64,000 nt of DNA, taken from contig JAGBHC010000015.1 of assembly GCA_017935625.1 (NCBI GenBank), positions 62,001 through 126,000 of the forward strand, read 5' to 3'. Below, piece after piece: positions 48,173 to 56,556 of the stretch; within the stretch, counting starts at the first letter, position 1; the number at the start of each line of letters is the position of its first letter. Position numbers and translations under genes: made by a program. Below the pieces are notes generated by a model that was given only the letters and a program-made list of their open reading frames with translations, made no database searches and was not told where the DNA came from. This DNA is from Rikenellaceae bacterium (lineage in GTDB: Bacteria > Bacteroidota > Bacteroidia > Bacteroidales > Rikenellaceae).

Positions 48173-49711
48173 TTATTCATTCGCGCCGCTCTGCGGAGCC
48201 AGCTCGGCCCCGACGGCCGCCAGCTCCTCCACATAGTCGCGGGCATTGTAGACCCTGGGCACCTTGTTCTGTCCGCCGACCTTGTCGCGACGGCGCATCC
48301 ACTCGAGAAAAGTTCCCCGCGGCACCACGGTCAATAAGGGGCCGTAGAGCGTGGTGTCGCGGAAACGCTTGGCCGCATAATCGGAATTGACCTCCTGCAG
48401 CGCCCGGTCGAGTTCGCGGACGAAACGCTGCGGCTCGTCCGGCTCCGCCTCGAACTCCACCACCCACTGGTGGCGCCCCTTGCTGCGGGCCTCCATGTAG
48501 ACGGGGGCGGCCGTAAACTCCCGGACCACGGCTCCCGTCCTGCGGCAGGCCTCGCTCACGGCGCTCTCGGCGTTCTCCACCACGATTTCCTCTCCGAACG
48601 CGTTCATGTAGTGACGGGTCCGGCCCGTTATCCGAATCCGGTGCGGCGCCAGCGAAGTGAACTCCACGGTGTCGCCTATCATGTAACGCCACAGACCGCA
48701 GCTGGTGGTGATAATCATCGCATAGTTCACCCCTTCGGCCACCCCCTCCAGCGGCACGGCCCGCTCCGGACGGGAGAGGTCGTCCACCGGCAGGAATTCG
48801 TAAAAAATGCCGTAATCGAGCATCAGCAGCATGTCGTCGCGTCCGGGACGGTCGCCGATGGCGAAAAAGCCCTCGCTGGCATTGTAGGTCTCGATGTACT
48901 TCATCTGCGGCGAGGGAATGAGCCGGCGATAGATTTCCCGGTAGGGCTTGAAACTCATGCCGCCGTGGGTGAAAAGCTCCAGACGGGGCCACACCTCCAG
49001 CAGATTGCTTTTGCCCGTATACTCCAGAATGCGGTTCATCAGCACCAGATTCCACGACGGGACCCCGGCGAACGACCGCACGTCCTCGCCCGCGGCCTCC
49101 CGGCAGATGAGCTCCACCTTGCGGTCGAAATCGGCCGTCAGGGCCGCCCGTTTGCCCGGCACCCGCATGCCGCGGCCGATGCGCGGCGTATGCTCGATGA
49201 GGATGGAGGAGAGGTCTCCCGTGCGGGCCGTCTCGCCCTCCCGCTCGATGCAGTGCGAACCGCCGAGCGTCAGCAGCTTTCCCGAAAAGACCTCGCTGCG
49301 GGGATAGAGCCCCGAAAAGACGGCGGCCAAATCGCGCGGCCCCCGCATGTGACTGTCACGCAGCCCCTGCGCCGTGACGGGAATGTACTTGCTGCGCGAA
49401 GAGGTGGTGCCCGACGAGCGGGCGAACCACTCGGTGCGGCCCGGCCAGAGCACGTCCCGCTCTCCGCGGCGCGCCCGGTCGATATAGGGGCTGAGCCCCT
49501 CGTAGTCGGAGACCGGCACGGCACGGCGGAAATCCTCGTAGCCGGCAAAACCGCCGAACGAGTAGTCGCGGCCGATGCACGTGGTGGCCCCCCGCTCGAG
49601 CAACCGCCGCAACTGGCGCTCCTGCTCCTCGAACGGATGTTCGCCGAAGTGCGCTATCGCCTTCCGGCGCGGCGCCGTGGCCGCATGCACTATTTTCGAA
49701 ACAATGGACAT
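48173..49711 (-). CDS. GH3-family acyl-adenylating protein
   Basis: 512 aa. GH3 proteins use ATP to adenylate acids and join them to amino acids; plant members conjugate auxin or jasmonate, while bacterial substrates are unknown. Motif 1 SSGTTSSRSKYIPV (phosphate loop, about 93-106), motif 2 YNASEGFFAIGD (about 295-306), and motif 3 YMIGDTVEFTSL (about 355) are intact. No signal peptide. Lies between trkA (25 nt upstream) and the dNK gene. Common in Bacteroidetes. Confidence 0.92.
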   Translation of the reverse strand: MSIVSKIVHAATAPRRKAIAHFGEHPFEEQERQLRRLLERGATTCIGRDYSFGGFAGYEDFRRAVPVSDYEGLSPYIDRARRGERDVLWPGRTEWFARSSGTTSSRSKYIPVTAQGLRDSHMRGPRDLAAVFSGLYPRSEVFSGKLLTLGGSHCIEREGETARTGDLSSILIEHTPRIGRGMRVPGKRAALTADFDRKVELICREAAGEDVRSFAGVPSWNLVLMNRILEYTGKSNLLEVWPRLELFTHGGMSFKPYREIYRRLIPSPQMKYIETYNASEGFFAIGDRPGRDDMLLMLDYGIFYEFLPVDDLSRPERAVPLEGVAEGVNYAMIITTSCGLWRYMIGDTVEFTSLAPHRIRITGRTRHYMNAFGEEIVVENAESAVSEACRRTGAVVREFTAAPVYMEARSKGRHQWVVEFEAEPDEPQRFVRELDRALQEVNSDYAAKRFRDTTLYGPLLTVVPRGTFLEWMRRRDKVGGQNKVPRVYNARDYVEELAAVGAELAPQSGANE

Positions 49712-49736
49712 CGCTTCCTATGCGCCCTCCTCCGCG

Positions 49737-51083
49737 TCAGTTGAAATATCTGCCGATGCGGGCGATGGCTCCCGGCAGGGCGAACACCACCACCCGGTCG
49801 TATGCGTTTATCTGCATGTCGCCCACGGCGATGAACACCTTGTCGCCGCGCACCACGCCGCCGATGATGGCGTCCCGCGGGAAGTCGAGCTCCTTTATCA
49901 TGTTCCGCGTGGCCGGCGAATTGGGCTTGACGATGAACTCCAGCACCTCGGCGTCGCTGCCCGTCAGACACTTGATGGCCTGCACGTCGGTGCTCATCGT
50001 AAAGCGGAAGATGTTGCTGGCCGTAATGAGCTTCTTGTTGATGATGGTGTCGATGCCGATGCTCTCGGCCAGGGTGATGTAGTTGAGATTCTCCACCTCG
50101 GCTATCACCTTCTTCACCCCCATCCGCTTGGCCAGCATGGCCGCCAGGATGTTGGTTTCCGAACGCCCCGTCACCGCCACGAAGGCATCCATGTTGCTGA
50201 GCCCCTCCTCAATCATGGCCTCGGTGTTGCGTCCGTCCTCGTTTATTATCAGCGTTTTGTCGAGCTGCTCGGCCAGACGGTAGGCCTTTTCGGCATTGTA
50301 GTCCACCAGCTTGATGTTGTTCATCCGCTCCTGCAGCTCCATGGCGATGCGGATGCCGATGCGGCTGCCGCCCAGTATCATCAGGTTGTTGATGGGGACG
50401 TTCACCTTGCCCGAAAATTCGAGCACCCGGCTCACCGACTCCTGATTGGCTATCACATATATCGTGTCGCCCGCCTTGAAGATGTCGTCGCCGTGGGGGA
50501 TGATGGTGCGGCCGTCGCGCGAGATGGCCACGGTGCGGTAGGCCAGCTGGCTCTGGTCGCTGCTGTTGAGCTCCACCAGCGTGCGGTCTATCAGCGGCGA
50601 CGACTCGTCGAGCTTGTAGACCACCAGCGAGAGCTTGCCTCCCGAGAAATCCACGAATTCGGTGGTCGAGGAGTAACCCAGCAGATTGATGACCTCGCGG
50701 GCCGCCACCTTCTCGGGATAGAAAAGATAGTCGATGCCCATGTTGATGAATATCTCCTTGTTGTTGGGCTCCAGATATTCGTTGTTGTCTATGCGGGCAA
50801 TCGACTTCCTGGCGCCGAGCTGCTTGGCGAGCATCGCCGAGAGGATGTTCACGTTCTCCTCGTGGTTCACGGCGATGAAGAGGTCGGCCTTGCGCACCGC
50901 CGCCTTCTTCAGTACGGCGAAAGTGGTGCAATCGCCCTCGAGAGTCACGATATCGGCCATGACCCCCACGTCATCAAGCAATTTGGGGTCGCTGTCGATG
51001 ACCGTAATGTCGTGGATTCCGCCGCTCAGCATCTTGGCCAGATGGCTGCCCACCTCTCCTGCGCCTGCAATAACAATTTTCAT
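49737..51083 (-). CDS. trkA: Trk potassium-uptake regulatory subunit TrkA
   Basis: 448 aa: two repeats of RCK Rossmann domain plus TrkA-C. The first Rossmann motif is MKIVIAGAGEVGSHLAKML, the second LMILGGSRIGIRIAMEL (about 230); TrkA-C parts lie around 140-215 and 365-448. Gates TrkH/TrkG potassium channels in response to NAD(H)/ATP. trkH is not in the window. Its -7 box is half of an 18-bp palindrome shared with the opposite-strand small gene. Confidence 0.95.
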   Translation of the reverse strand: MKIVIAGAGEVGSHLAKMLSGGIHDITVIDSDPKLLDDVGVMADIVTLEGDCTTFAVLKKAAVRKADLFIAVNHEENVNILSAMLAKQLGARKSIARIDNNEYLEPNNKEIFINMGIDYLFYPEKVAAREVINLLGYSSTTEFVDFSGGKLSLVVYKLDESSPLIDRTLVELNSSDQSQLAYRTVAISRDGRTIIPHGDDIFKAGDTIYVIANQESVSRVLEFSGKVNVPINNLMILGGSRIGIRIAMELQERMNNIKLVDYNAEKAYRLAEQLDKTLIINEDGRNTEAMIEEGLSNMDAFVAVTGRSETNILAAMLAKRMGVKKVIAEVENLNYITLAESIGIDTIINKKLITASNIFRFTMSTDVQAIKCLTGSDAEVLEFIVKPNSPATRNMIKELDFPRDAIIGGVVRGDKVFIAVGDMQINAYDRVVVFALPGAIARIGRYFN

Positions 51084-51111
51084 TGTGCCGATTTTACTTT
51101 ATTTTTATCAT

Positions 51112-51129
51112 ACAAAGTTATAACTTTGT
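51112..51129. promoter_or_regulatory. 18-bp palindrome with back-to-back -7 boxes (trkA / small membrane protein)
   Basis: ACAAAGTTATAACTTTGT is a perfect palindrome. Plus-strand TAACTTTG (51121-51128) points to the gene at 51234; minus-strand TAACTTTG (51120-51113) lies 30 nt from the trkA start. A further minus-strand TATCTTTG is at 51149-51142. Confidence 0.6.
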
Positions 51130-51233
51130 CGGGAGATTACCCAAAGATAGCACCACAAAATTCAACCGGTCGGCCCCCGCGGCGCGGATTTTGCGCCCCG
51201 GCAAAGACCGGCAGACAACCAAACCGAAAGAAA

Positions 51234-51500
51234 ATGATAACACTAGTCATAGCCGTCGTCGTCGTAGCCCTGTTCGTGGTCTCCATGTCGCTCACCCTGA
51301 TATTCAAAGGGCACCACATCGATTCGGAAATCTCGACCAACAGGCACATGCAGGAGCGCGGCATCAAATGCGCCGTGCAGGAACAGCGCGACCTCGACGC
51401 CCGGGCCCGCGGCCAGCAGGGGTGTCCCGACGACCGCACCGACATCTGCGCGAGCCGGGACTGCGCGAGCTGCACCACCGGCGACCGCCGCCAGTCGTAG
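51234..51500 (+). CDS. Small membrane protein with five cysteines
   Basis: 88 aa. One TM at the N-terminus (MITLVIAVVVVALFVVSMSL), then a polar tail with cysteines in IKCAVQ, QGCPDD, DICASRDCASCTTGD. Single-TM proteins with cysteine tails include NqrM, which brings iron to Na+-NQR; the spacing here does not match that family clearly. Convergent with DUF4294 (8 nt apart). No close family recognised; possibly a metal or redox tether. Its promoter is shared with trkA. Confidence 0.7.
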   Translation: MITLVIAVVVVALFVVSMSLTLIFKGHHIDSEISTNRHMQERGIKCAVQEQRDLDARARGQQGCPDDRTDICASRDCASCTTGDRRQS

Positions 51501-51508
51501 CCGCGCCG

Positions 51509-52084
51509 TCACAGCAATCCCGCCTCGTAGAGCAGAATCAGCCTGTCGAGCAGCTCGTCCTCGCCCTCGGCGTCGAATTCCGATTTGAGATTGGCCCCGA
51601 ACAGACGCGCCACCCCCTGCCAGAAGAACGCCGAAAAGCCGCCCCGGAGCTGCCGCACGATTTCATAGGAGGTGCGGTCGGTCTGCCGGTCGATGAGTTT
51701 GATGAGTATCTTGCCCTGCGAACGGGTCATGGTACGCAGCACCGGCGTATACTGCGCCTTGAGCTCCTGCTCCATGCGTTTGACATAGGCCTTCTGCTCC
51801 TTCTTGTCCGCGATATCCACAATCTCGCGCTCCATCTGCGCCAGCAGACGCTGCGCCTCGCAGGCGATGGGATAGACCTTCTTCAGGTTGTCTATCATCC
51901 GCTGATAGCGCCTCATGTCCACCTTGCGCCGGAACGAGTAGACGGGCAGCATCTGGTAGCCCACAATCGTGTCGCCGTCGGCCGTCACCTCGATGTAGGA
52001 GTGCGAATAGCCGCGTCCGCCCTGGGCCAGACAGCAGCACAGGGAGCAGCAGAGCGCAAGAAGGGTGACGAGCCAGCGTTTCAT
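51509..52084 (-). CDS. DUF4294 secreted protein
   Basis: 191 aa with a signal peptide (MKRWLVTLLALCCSLCCCLA). The mature part matches DUF4294 (Bacteroidetes-specific): GDTIVGYQMLPVYSFRRKV, NLKKVYPIACEAQRLLAQM, GKILIKLIDRQTDRTSYE and LRGGFSAFFWQGVARLFG. Function unknown. Its -7 box abuts the plus-strand -7 box of the thioesterase gene. Confidence 0.9.
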   Translation of the reverse strand: MKRWLVTLLALCCSLCCCLAQGGRGYSHSYIEVTADGDTIVGYQMLPVYSFRRKVDMRRYQRMIDNLKKVYPIACEAQRLLAQMEREIVDIADKKEQKAYVKRMEQELKAQYTPVLRTMTRSQGKILIKLIDRQTDRTSYEIVRQLRGGFSAFFWQGVARLFGANLKSEFDAEGEDELLDRLILLYEAGLL

Positions 52085-52097
52085 CGAAAAAAATATT

Positions 52098-52113
52098 TAC
52101 CTTTGCAAAGATA
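52098..52113. promoter_or_regulatory. Face-to-face -7 boxes between DUF4294 and thioesterase genes
   Basis: TACCTTTG on the plus strand (52098-52105) directly abuts TATCTTTG on the minus strand (52113-52106). They point toward each other, so the two initiation regions would overlap by roughly ten bases. Confidence 0.55.
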
Positions 52114-52217
52114 ACCAAAATCAGCGGACGGCGGCACGTTTCGCGAACCGATTTTCCGGCCGCACCGGCATCCGCCGCCCCCTGGTTCGATAAAACGTCA
52201 AAAAGAGAGAAGAACGT

Positions 52218-52598
52218 ATGTTGAAACCCGGAATTTCCTTCACCAGCCGAACCGAAGTGACGGCCTCGGAGACGGCCCGCAGCCTGGGCTCGGGCGATAT
52301 GGACGTACTGGCCACCCCCGCGATGGCCGCCCTCATGGAGAACGCCGCCATGAAGTGCGCAGCACCCCACCTCGACGCGGAACAGACCACGGTCGGCTCC
52401 CTGATTCGTGTCACCCACCTCAGACCCACCCTCCCCGGCGACACGGTTTCGGCCACCGCCACCCTCACCGCAGCGGAGGGGCGCAAACTCTCGTTCGCCG
52501 TCGAAGCCCGCGACAGCAAGGGGGAAATCGGCCGGGGCGAACACATCCGCTACATCGTGGACCGGGCCCGCTTCCTGGCCAAGGCGAAAGAGGAATAG
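52218..52598 (+). CDS. FlK-like hotdog thioesterase
   Basis: 126 aa hotdog-fold protein resembling FlK fluoroacetyl-CoA thioesterases: GSGDMDVLATPAMAALMENAA, VGSLIRVTHLRPTLPGDTV, a typical family C-terminal half, and GEIGRGEHIRYIVDR with the catalytic His-type position. Likely acts on an acyl-CoA; the substrate is not known. Its start follows the face-to-face promoter pair by about 110 nt; the next gene is a phosphofructokinase with its own promoter. Confidence 0.88.
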   Translation: MLKPGISFTSRTEVTASETARSLGSGDMDVLATPAMAALMENAAMKCAAPHLDAEQTTVGSLIRVTHLRPTLPGDTVSATATLTAAEGRKLSFAVEARDSKGEIGRGEHIRYIVDRARFLAKAKEE

Positions 52599-52683
52599 CC
52601 GGCCGGAAACCGGCCCCGCCCGTTTCGGTCGGGAAGCAGGCGGGAAGAGTCGTTTTTAATTTCGCAATCCGGAAAAATAGTCG

Positions 52684-52691
52684 TATATTTG
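52684..52691 (+). promoter_or_regulatory. -7 box TATATTTG for the phosphofructokinase
   Basis: Full TAnnTTTG match, 57 nt before the ATG at 52748. Confidence 0.6.
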
Positions 52692-52747
52692 GGCTCGTAA
52701 ATTCACAAACCGAATCGTTCAATCTTCAAAATAAAAACCAAACGTAT

Positions 52748-53980
52748 ATGAAAGAGGCAATTGCAATTCTTACGGGCGGCGGCCCCGCCCCCGGCATGAA
52801 TACGGTCGTTGGCAGCGTAGCCAAGACTTTCATCGAGAAAGGATACCGCGTAATCGGTCTGCACGCCGGTTATTCGGGCCTGTTCAACCCCAACCCCCGG
52901 ATGGAGGATTTGAGCTATGCGCTGGCCGACTCGATATTCAACCAGGGCGGTTCCTACCTCCAGATGAGCCGTTTCAAACCCACCGACAAGGACTTCGAGG
53001 AGAACTTCAACCTCAGCTTCTTCGTCGATAACAACGTCAAACTGCTGGTAACCGTCGGCGGCGACGACACCGCTTCGACAGCCAACCGCATCGCCAAATT
53101 CCTCGAATCGAAGAAGTATCCCATCGCCAACATCCACGTTCCCAAGACTATCGACAACGACCTGCCCCTGCCGCAGGGTACGCCCACTTTCGGCTACCAG
53201 TCGGCCAAAGCCGCAGGTTCGGTCATCGGCCGCGCCGTCTATTGCGACGCCCGCACCAGCGGCAACTGGTTCGTGGTGGCAGCCATGGGCCGTTCGGCCG
53301 GTCACCTCGCATTCGGTATCGGCTCCGCCTGCCACTACCCCATGATTGTGATTCCCGAAATGTTCAACAAAACGGAAATCACCGTCGAGAAAATCGTCAA
53401 TCTGGTGGTTTCGGCCATCATCAAGCGCAAGCTGATGGGCATGGACTACGGCGTGGCCATGATTTCCGAGGGCGTGTTCCACTCGCTGAGCAACGAGGAA
53501 ATCAAGAAGAGCGGCGTCACCTTCTCCTACGACGAGCACGGACACCCCGAGCTGGGCAAGGTTTCCAAAGCGCACATCTTCAACGAGATGCTCGAAAAGA
53601 AGCTCAAAGAACTGGGCATCAAGGTCAAATCGCGCCCCGTGGAAATCGGTTACGAGGTGCGCTGCCAGGACCCCATAGCCTACGACCTGGTATACTGCTC
53701 GCAGCTGGGCATGGGCGTCTACAAACTCTTCAACGAAGGCAAAACCGGATGTATGGTGTACGTCAGCCCCGAAGGCAACGTGTCGCCCCTCTATCTGAAA
53801 GACCTTCAGGACCCCGCCACCGGCAAGATTCCGCCCCGTCTGGTGGACATGAACTCCGACAAAATCAAGCAGGTCATCGACAACCTCCTCAGCTACGTCA
53901 CCCCGGCCGACTACCAGGCCGCAAAGAAATATGTGGCCGACCCCGAGGAGTACGATTTCCGCAAGATACTCAACTGGTAA
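52748..53980 (+). CDS. 6-phosphofructokinase, probably PPi-dependent
   Basis: 410 aa. PFK motifs: GGGPAPGMN (nucleotide/PPi loop), VTVGGDDTASTANRIA, PKTIDNDLPLPQGTPTFGY (catalytic Asp pair), AAMGRSAGHLA (MGR), and MISEGVFHSL. The loop reads GGDDT rather than GGDGS. The Asp in the second position and the Lys in PKTIDND are the marks of pyrophosphate-dependent enzymes. Acts in glycolysis. The ATG at 52748 is the first that fits; longer upstream frames run through the promoter. Confidence 0.93.
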   Translation: MKEAIAILTGGGPAPGMNTVVGSVAKTFIEKGYRVIGLHAGYSGLFNPNPRMEDLSYALADSIFNQGGSYLQMSRFKPTDKDFEENFNLSFFVDNNVKLLVTVGGDDTASTANRIAKFLESKKYPIANIHVPKTIDNDLPLPQGTPTFGYQSAKAAGSVIGRAVYCDARTSGNWFVVAAMGRSAGHLAFGIGSACHYPMIVIPEMFNKTEITVEKIVNLVVSAIIKRKLMGMDYGVAMISEGVFHSLSNEEIKKSGVTFSYDEHGHPELGKVSKAHIFNEMLEKKLKELGIKVKSRPVEIGYEVRCQDPIAYDLVYCSQLGMGVYKLFNEGKTGCMVYVSPEGNVSPLYLKDLQDPATGKIPPRLVDMNSDKIKQVIDNLLSYVTPADYQAAKKYVADPEEYDFRKILNW

Positions 53981-54060
53981 CCGTTTCCGCGACGCAGACG
54001 GCCCCCGGCGGCACCGCCGCCGGATAGGCCCCGCCCGCGCAAACGCCCTGCCGGCCCCGA

Positions 54061-54106
54061 CAAACGGGATGCACGACCCTCTTCCACCGGTCATGCGTCC
54101 CGTTTG
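54061..54106 (+). terminator. Hairpin after the phosphofructokinase
   Basis: Arms 54061-54077 and 54090-54106 pair over 17 positions with one G-T wobble and one mismatch. No clear T-run. It fills part of the 293-nt gap 53981-54273, which holds no gene. Confidence 0.5.
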
Positions 54107-54273
54107 CCGTTCGTTCCCCTCCCCCGGCCGGACGCACCAGCTTTCCGGTCCGCTCTTTTTTTCGGCCGGCGGCATACGCCGTCGCCGCCTTCCGACGTTT
54201 CCTCGACAGGAAAGCGCAGGCGGCCCGTTCCGACGGACACCCTTCGAAACCTTCCGACTTTCAGTTCCGAACC

Positions 54274-54978
54274 ATGAAGAAACTTCTGCTTACCATCCTG
54301 CTTCCGCTCTCGCTCTGCACCGGTCTGAGGGCACAGCCGCTTCCCGCCCATCCGGAATCCGCCCCCGAGGCGGACCGCCGGCCCGCAGTGCGGCGCACCG
54401 AGCTGAACGAGCTGTCGGTCACCGCCGGAGCGAGCATACCCAGCGGCTACTCCTCGTTCCACTTCACCACCTTTTCGCTGCAATACGCCCACACCGGACT
54501 CAGCGGCTGGGGCTGCCGCGGCGGGGTGACCTGGCTCGGCGACCGCAACCGCATCGACCGCTACTTCGCCATTCCGCTGCGGGCGAGTTACCTGCTGGGG
54601 CACGAACGCGGCGGAGCGAAAGCCGGCGTGATGGCCGGATTCGAGGGTGGCTACCGCAACGACTCGTTCTTCTCGCTGGCCGATTTCCTCGTGGCCCTCA
54701 TACCCAAACGCTGGGAGTTCAACGCAGGATTCACACCCGGCTACATCTTCCGCAGGCAAGGCCGCGACCGGCTCTCCGACGACCCGATTGCCGACCGGCG
54801 ATTCGCCTGCACATTCGACCTCGGCACACGGGCCACCATTCCCGTGCGGCGATTCGGCATCGTGCTGGGCTTCACCTACAGCGCCTACCTGACCGACAAC
54901 TTCGTCCGCCCCGGCGACCGATTCCGCCTGCCGCGCTCGTTCGTCAGCCTGGAGGCCGGCCTGTCGCTCTCGCTCTAA
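54274..54978 (+). CDS. Outer-membrane beta-barrel-like secreted protein
   Basis: 234 aa with a signal peptide (MKKLLLTILLPLSLCTGLRA). The rest has alternating aromatic/hydrophobic strands (FTTFSLQYAHTGLSGWG, RYFAIPLRASYLLGHERGG, WEFNAGFTPGYIFRRQG) and ends FVSLEAGLSLSL. This resembles small outer-membrane barrel proteins, but no family was recognised. The N-terminal mature segment is Pro/Glu-rich and looks disordered. Confidence 0.75.
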   Translation: MKKLLLTILLPLSLCTGLRAQPLPAHPESAPEADRRPAVRRTELNELSVTAGASIPSGYSSFHFTTFSLQYAHTGLSGWGCRGGVTWLGDRNRIDRYFAIPLRASYLLGHERGGAKAGVMAGFEGGYRNDSFFSLADFLVALIPKRWEFNAGFTPGYIFRRQGRDRLSDDPIADRRFACTFDLGTRATIPVRRFGIVLGFTYSAYLTDNFVRPGDRFRLPRSFVSLEAGLSLSL

Positions 54979-55071
54979 TCAGAAGCGCAGCCCCGATTTT
55001 TTCGGAAAATCGCATATATATTCCGTTTTATTTCTTATCTTGCGATGTTTAATTTTCATTTTATCTTATAA

Positions 55072-55320
55072 AAAAATTTATTCATTACCGCACTTTTTAT
55101 CGCCGTATCCGTTCCTTTCGCCGCTTTCTGGATAACCAAAGCCCACGCACAAACCGACACAACTGATGAAATAGCTACCGGCGATGTATGGCTATGCAGC
55201 GGAGGCGCAGGTTTTTGTCAATGGACATGTCCAGTTTGCCAACATGAAGAAACTTTTTCCGGGCAAGGTCGTTTCATGGGTGGAAAGTTCAATTGCCCCG
55301 ATTGCAATTATTATTACGAA
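55072..55320 (+). pseudogene. Possible Cys-rich secreted peptide frame lacking a start and stop codon
   Basis: Reading from 55072 (just after an in-frame TAA): basic-hydrophobic KNLFITALFIAVSVPFAAFW, then ITKAHA with an AxA cleavage site, then a polar stretch and LCSGGAGFCQWTCPVCQHEE and, later, FNCPDCN. This reads as a signal peptide plus a Cys-cluster. The codon before K is TAA, so no ATG is present, and the frame stays open through the following lipoprotein gene. It recalls short secreted Cys-rich peptides found before BF3164-like lipoproteins in Bacteroidales; the family is not proven. Confidence 0.4.
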
Positions 55321-55324
55321 CATT

Positions 55325-56356
55325 ATGAATATCAAGAAACTCCTCCCGCTCCTTCTGGGGTCGCTGGCGGCCTGCACGGGCCACGACACGCCCCGGTACG
55401 CCCTGCCCGAATTCAAAAACGAATCCGACGCCCAATTCGAAATTCTTTCGCAAGAAGCGCTTCCGGCCAGACACATCATCGGACTGGACATCTACGGCGA
55501 CAACCTCATCGTCTACGGCTTTTTCACCGACAACTTCATCAACATCTACGACAAGCGGAGCGGTGCGCTCAGAGCGCAATGTCTGAAAGCAGGCCGCGGT
55601 CCCGGGGAAACGACCCGAATCGCCGCCCCCTATCTCGACGAAGCGCTCGGCACCATCACTTTTACGGACACCTCCACCAAACAAATCCGCAGACTCGACC
55701 TCGACGGGATAATGCGGGGCGAGTTTCCCCTGATAAACGGAACCGGCATGGCCTATCCCTGGTGCATGACCGAATTCGACCTCGGCAACGGCAACCGGTT
55801 CGTCTACAACGCCGTGAGCTTTCTGAGCCGGACCGGCCCCGACCCCCGCATGGCACTGCTGAAAGAGGGAACCGCTGTCGATGAATACCTGCTGTTCCCA
55901 TTCGACATCGGCGACACGGCGACCAACGGACAGTTCTACGTCTACCAGCAAAGCCTAATCAAAATGGCTCCCGACCGCACCAGAGTCGCCGTAGGGACCA
56001 CCCAGAGCGGAATGCTGCTCGAGACTTTCGACATCGGCGGAAACCAGGTGAAAAAATCGGGCGTCGGCTATTTCGCAGAGCCCGGCCTGGCCCCATCATC
56101 GAACAATCCTTTCGGATTTTCGGCCATGAGCGTCACCGACAAACGGATTGTCGCGGCAATGGGAGAAGATGTACACCAGCCGGTATTCCAGGATATCGCC
56201 CTATTCGACTGGAGATGCAGACCGGTGAAACGGTTCAAAACCGACCGGTCGATTTACGCGCTCTGCATAGACGAGTCCGACGGGACGCTCTATGCGGTCG
56301 TCGATGACGAAGAGAAAGGATACCTGCTGGCCCGACTCGACCGGAAGCCGGATTGA
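55325..56356 (+). CDS. BF3164-like beta-propeller lipoprotein (second copy)
   Basis: 343 aa from the ATG at 55325: short n-region, MNIKKLLPLLLGSLAAC with a lipobox (LAAC). Propeller strands as in the gene at 31.4 kb: GLDIYGDNLIVYGFFTDNF, LKAGRGPGETTRIAAPYL (matching VGRGPNE of the other), RTRVAVGTTQSGMLLETFDI, IALFDWRCRPVKRFKTD and the terminal DESDGTLYAVVDDEEKGY. Same family, but distant in sequence. Followed by a strong terminator. Confidence 0.85.
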   Translation: MNIKKLLPLLLGSLAACTGHDTPRYALPEFKNESDAQFEILSQEALPARHIIGLDIYGDNLIVYGFFTDNFINIYDKRSGALRAQCLKAGRGPGETTRIAAPYLDEALGTITFTDTSTKQIRRLDLDGIMRGEFPLINGTGMAYPWCMTEFDLGNGNRFVYNAVSFLSRTGPDPRMALLKEGTAVDEYLLFPFDIGDTATNGQFYVYQQSLIKMAPDRTRVAVGTTQSGMLLETFDIGGNQVKKSGVGYFAEPGLAPSSNNPFGFSAMSVTDKRIVAAMGEDVHQPVFQDIALFDWRCRPVKRFKTDRSIYALCIDESDGTLYAVVDDEEKGYLLARLDRKPD

Positions 56357-56441
56357 GAAACCGCCCCCGGACCGACCCCCCTCCGTCTCCGAAGCCCCCG
56401 AAATCCCCGAAACCTACAAGCCCTCGAAGCCTACATCCAAG

Positions 56442-56474
56442 AAAAAGCGTGCGAATTTTTCCGCACGCTTTTTT
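56442..56474 (+). terminator. Rho-independent terminator of the second BF3164-like gene
   Basis: 12-bp stem (AAAAAGCGTGCG at 56442-56453 with CGCACGCTTTTT at 56462-56473), then a further T. It is 86 nt after the stop. Confidence 0.8.
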
Positions 56475-56556
56475 CGTCGCACATCGCACGCCGAAACGAC
56501 CAGCCTCCGGTTGCACTCCGCGATGCTCCGTCCGCCGCTCCCCGCCGGTAAAAAGA

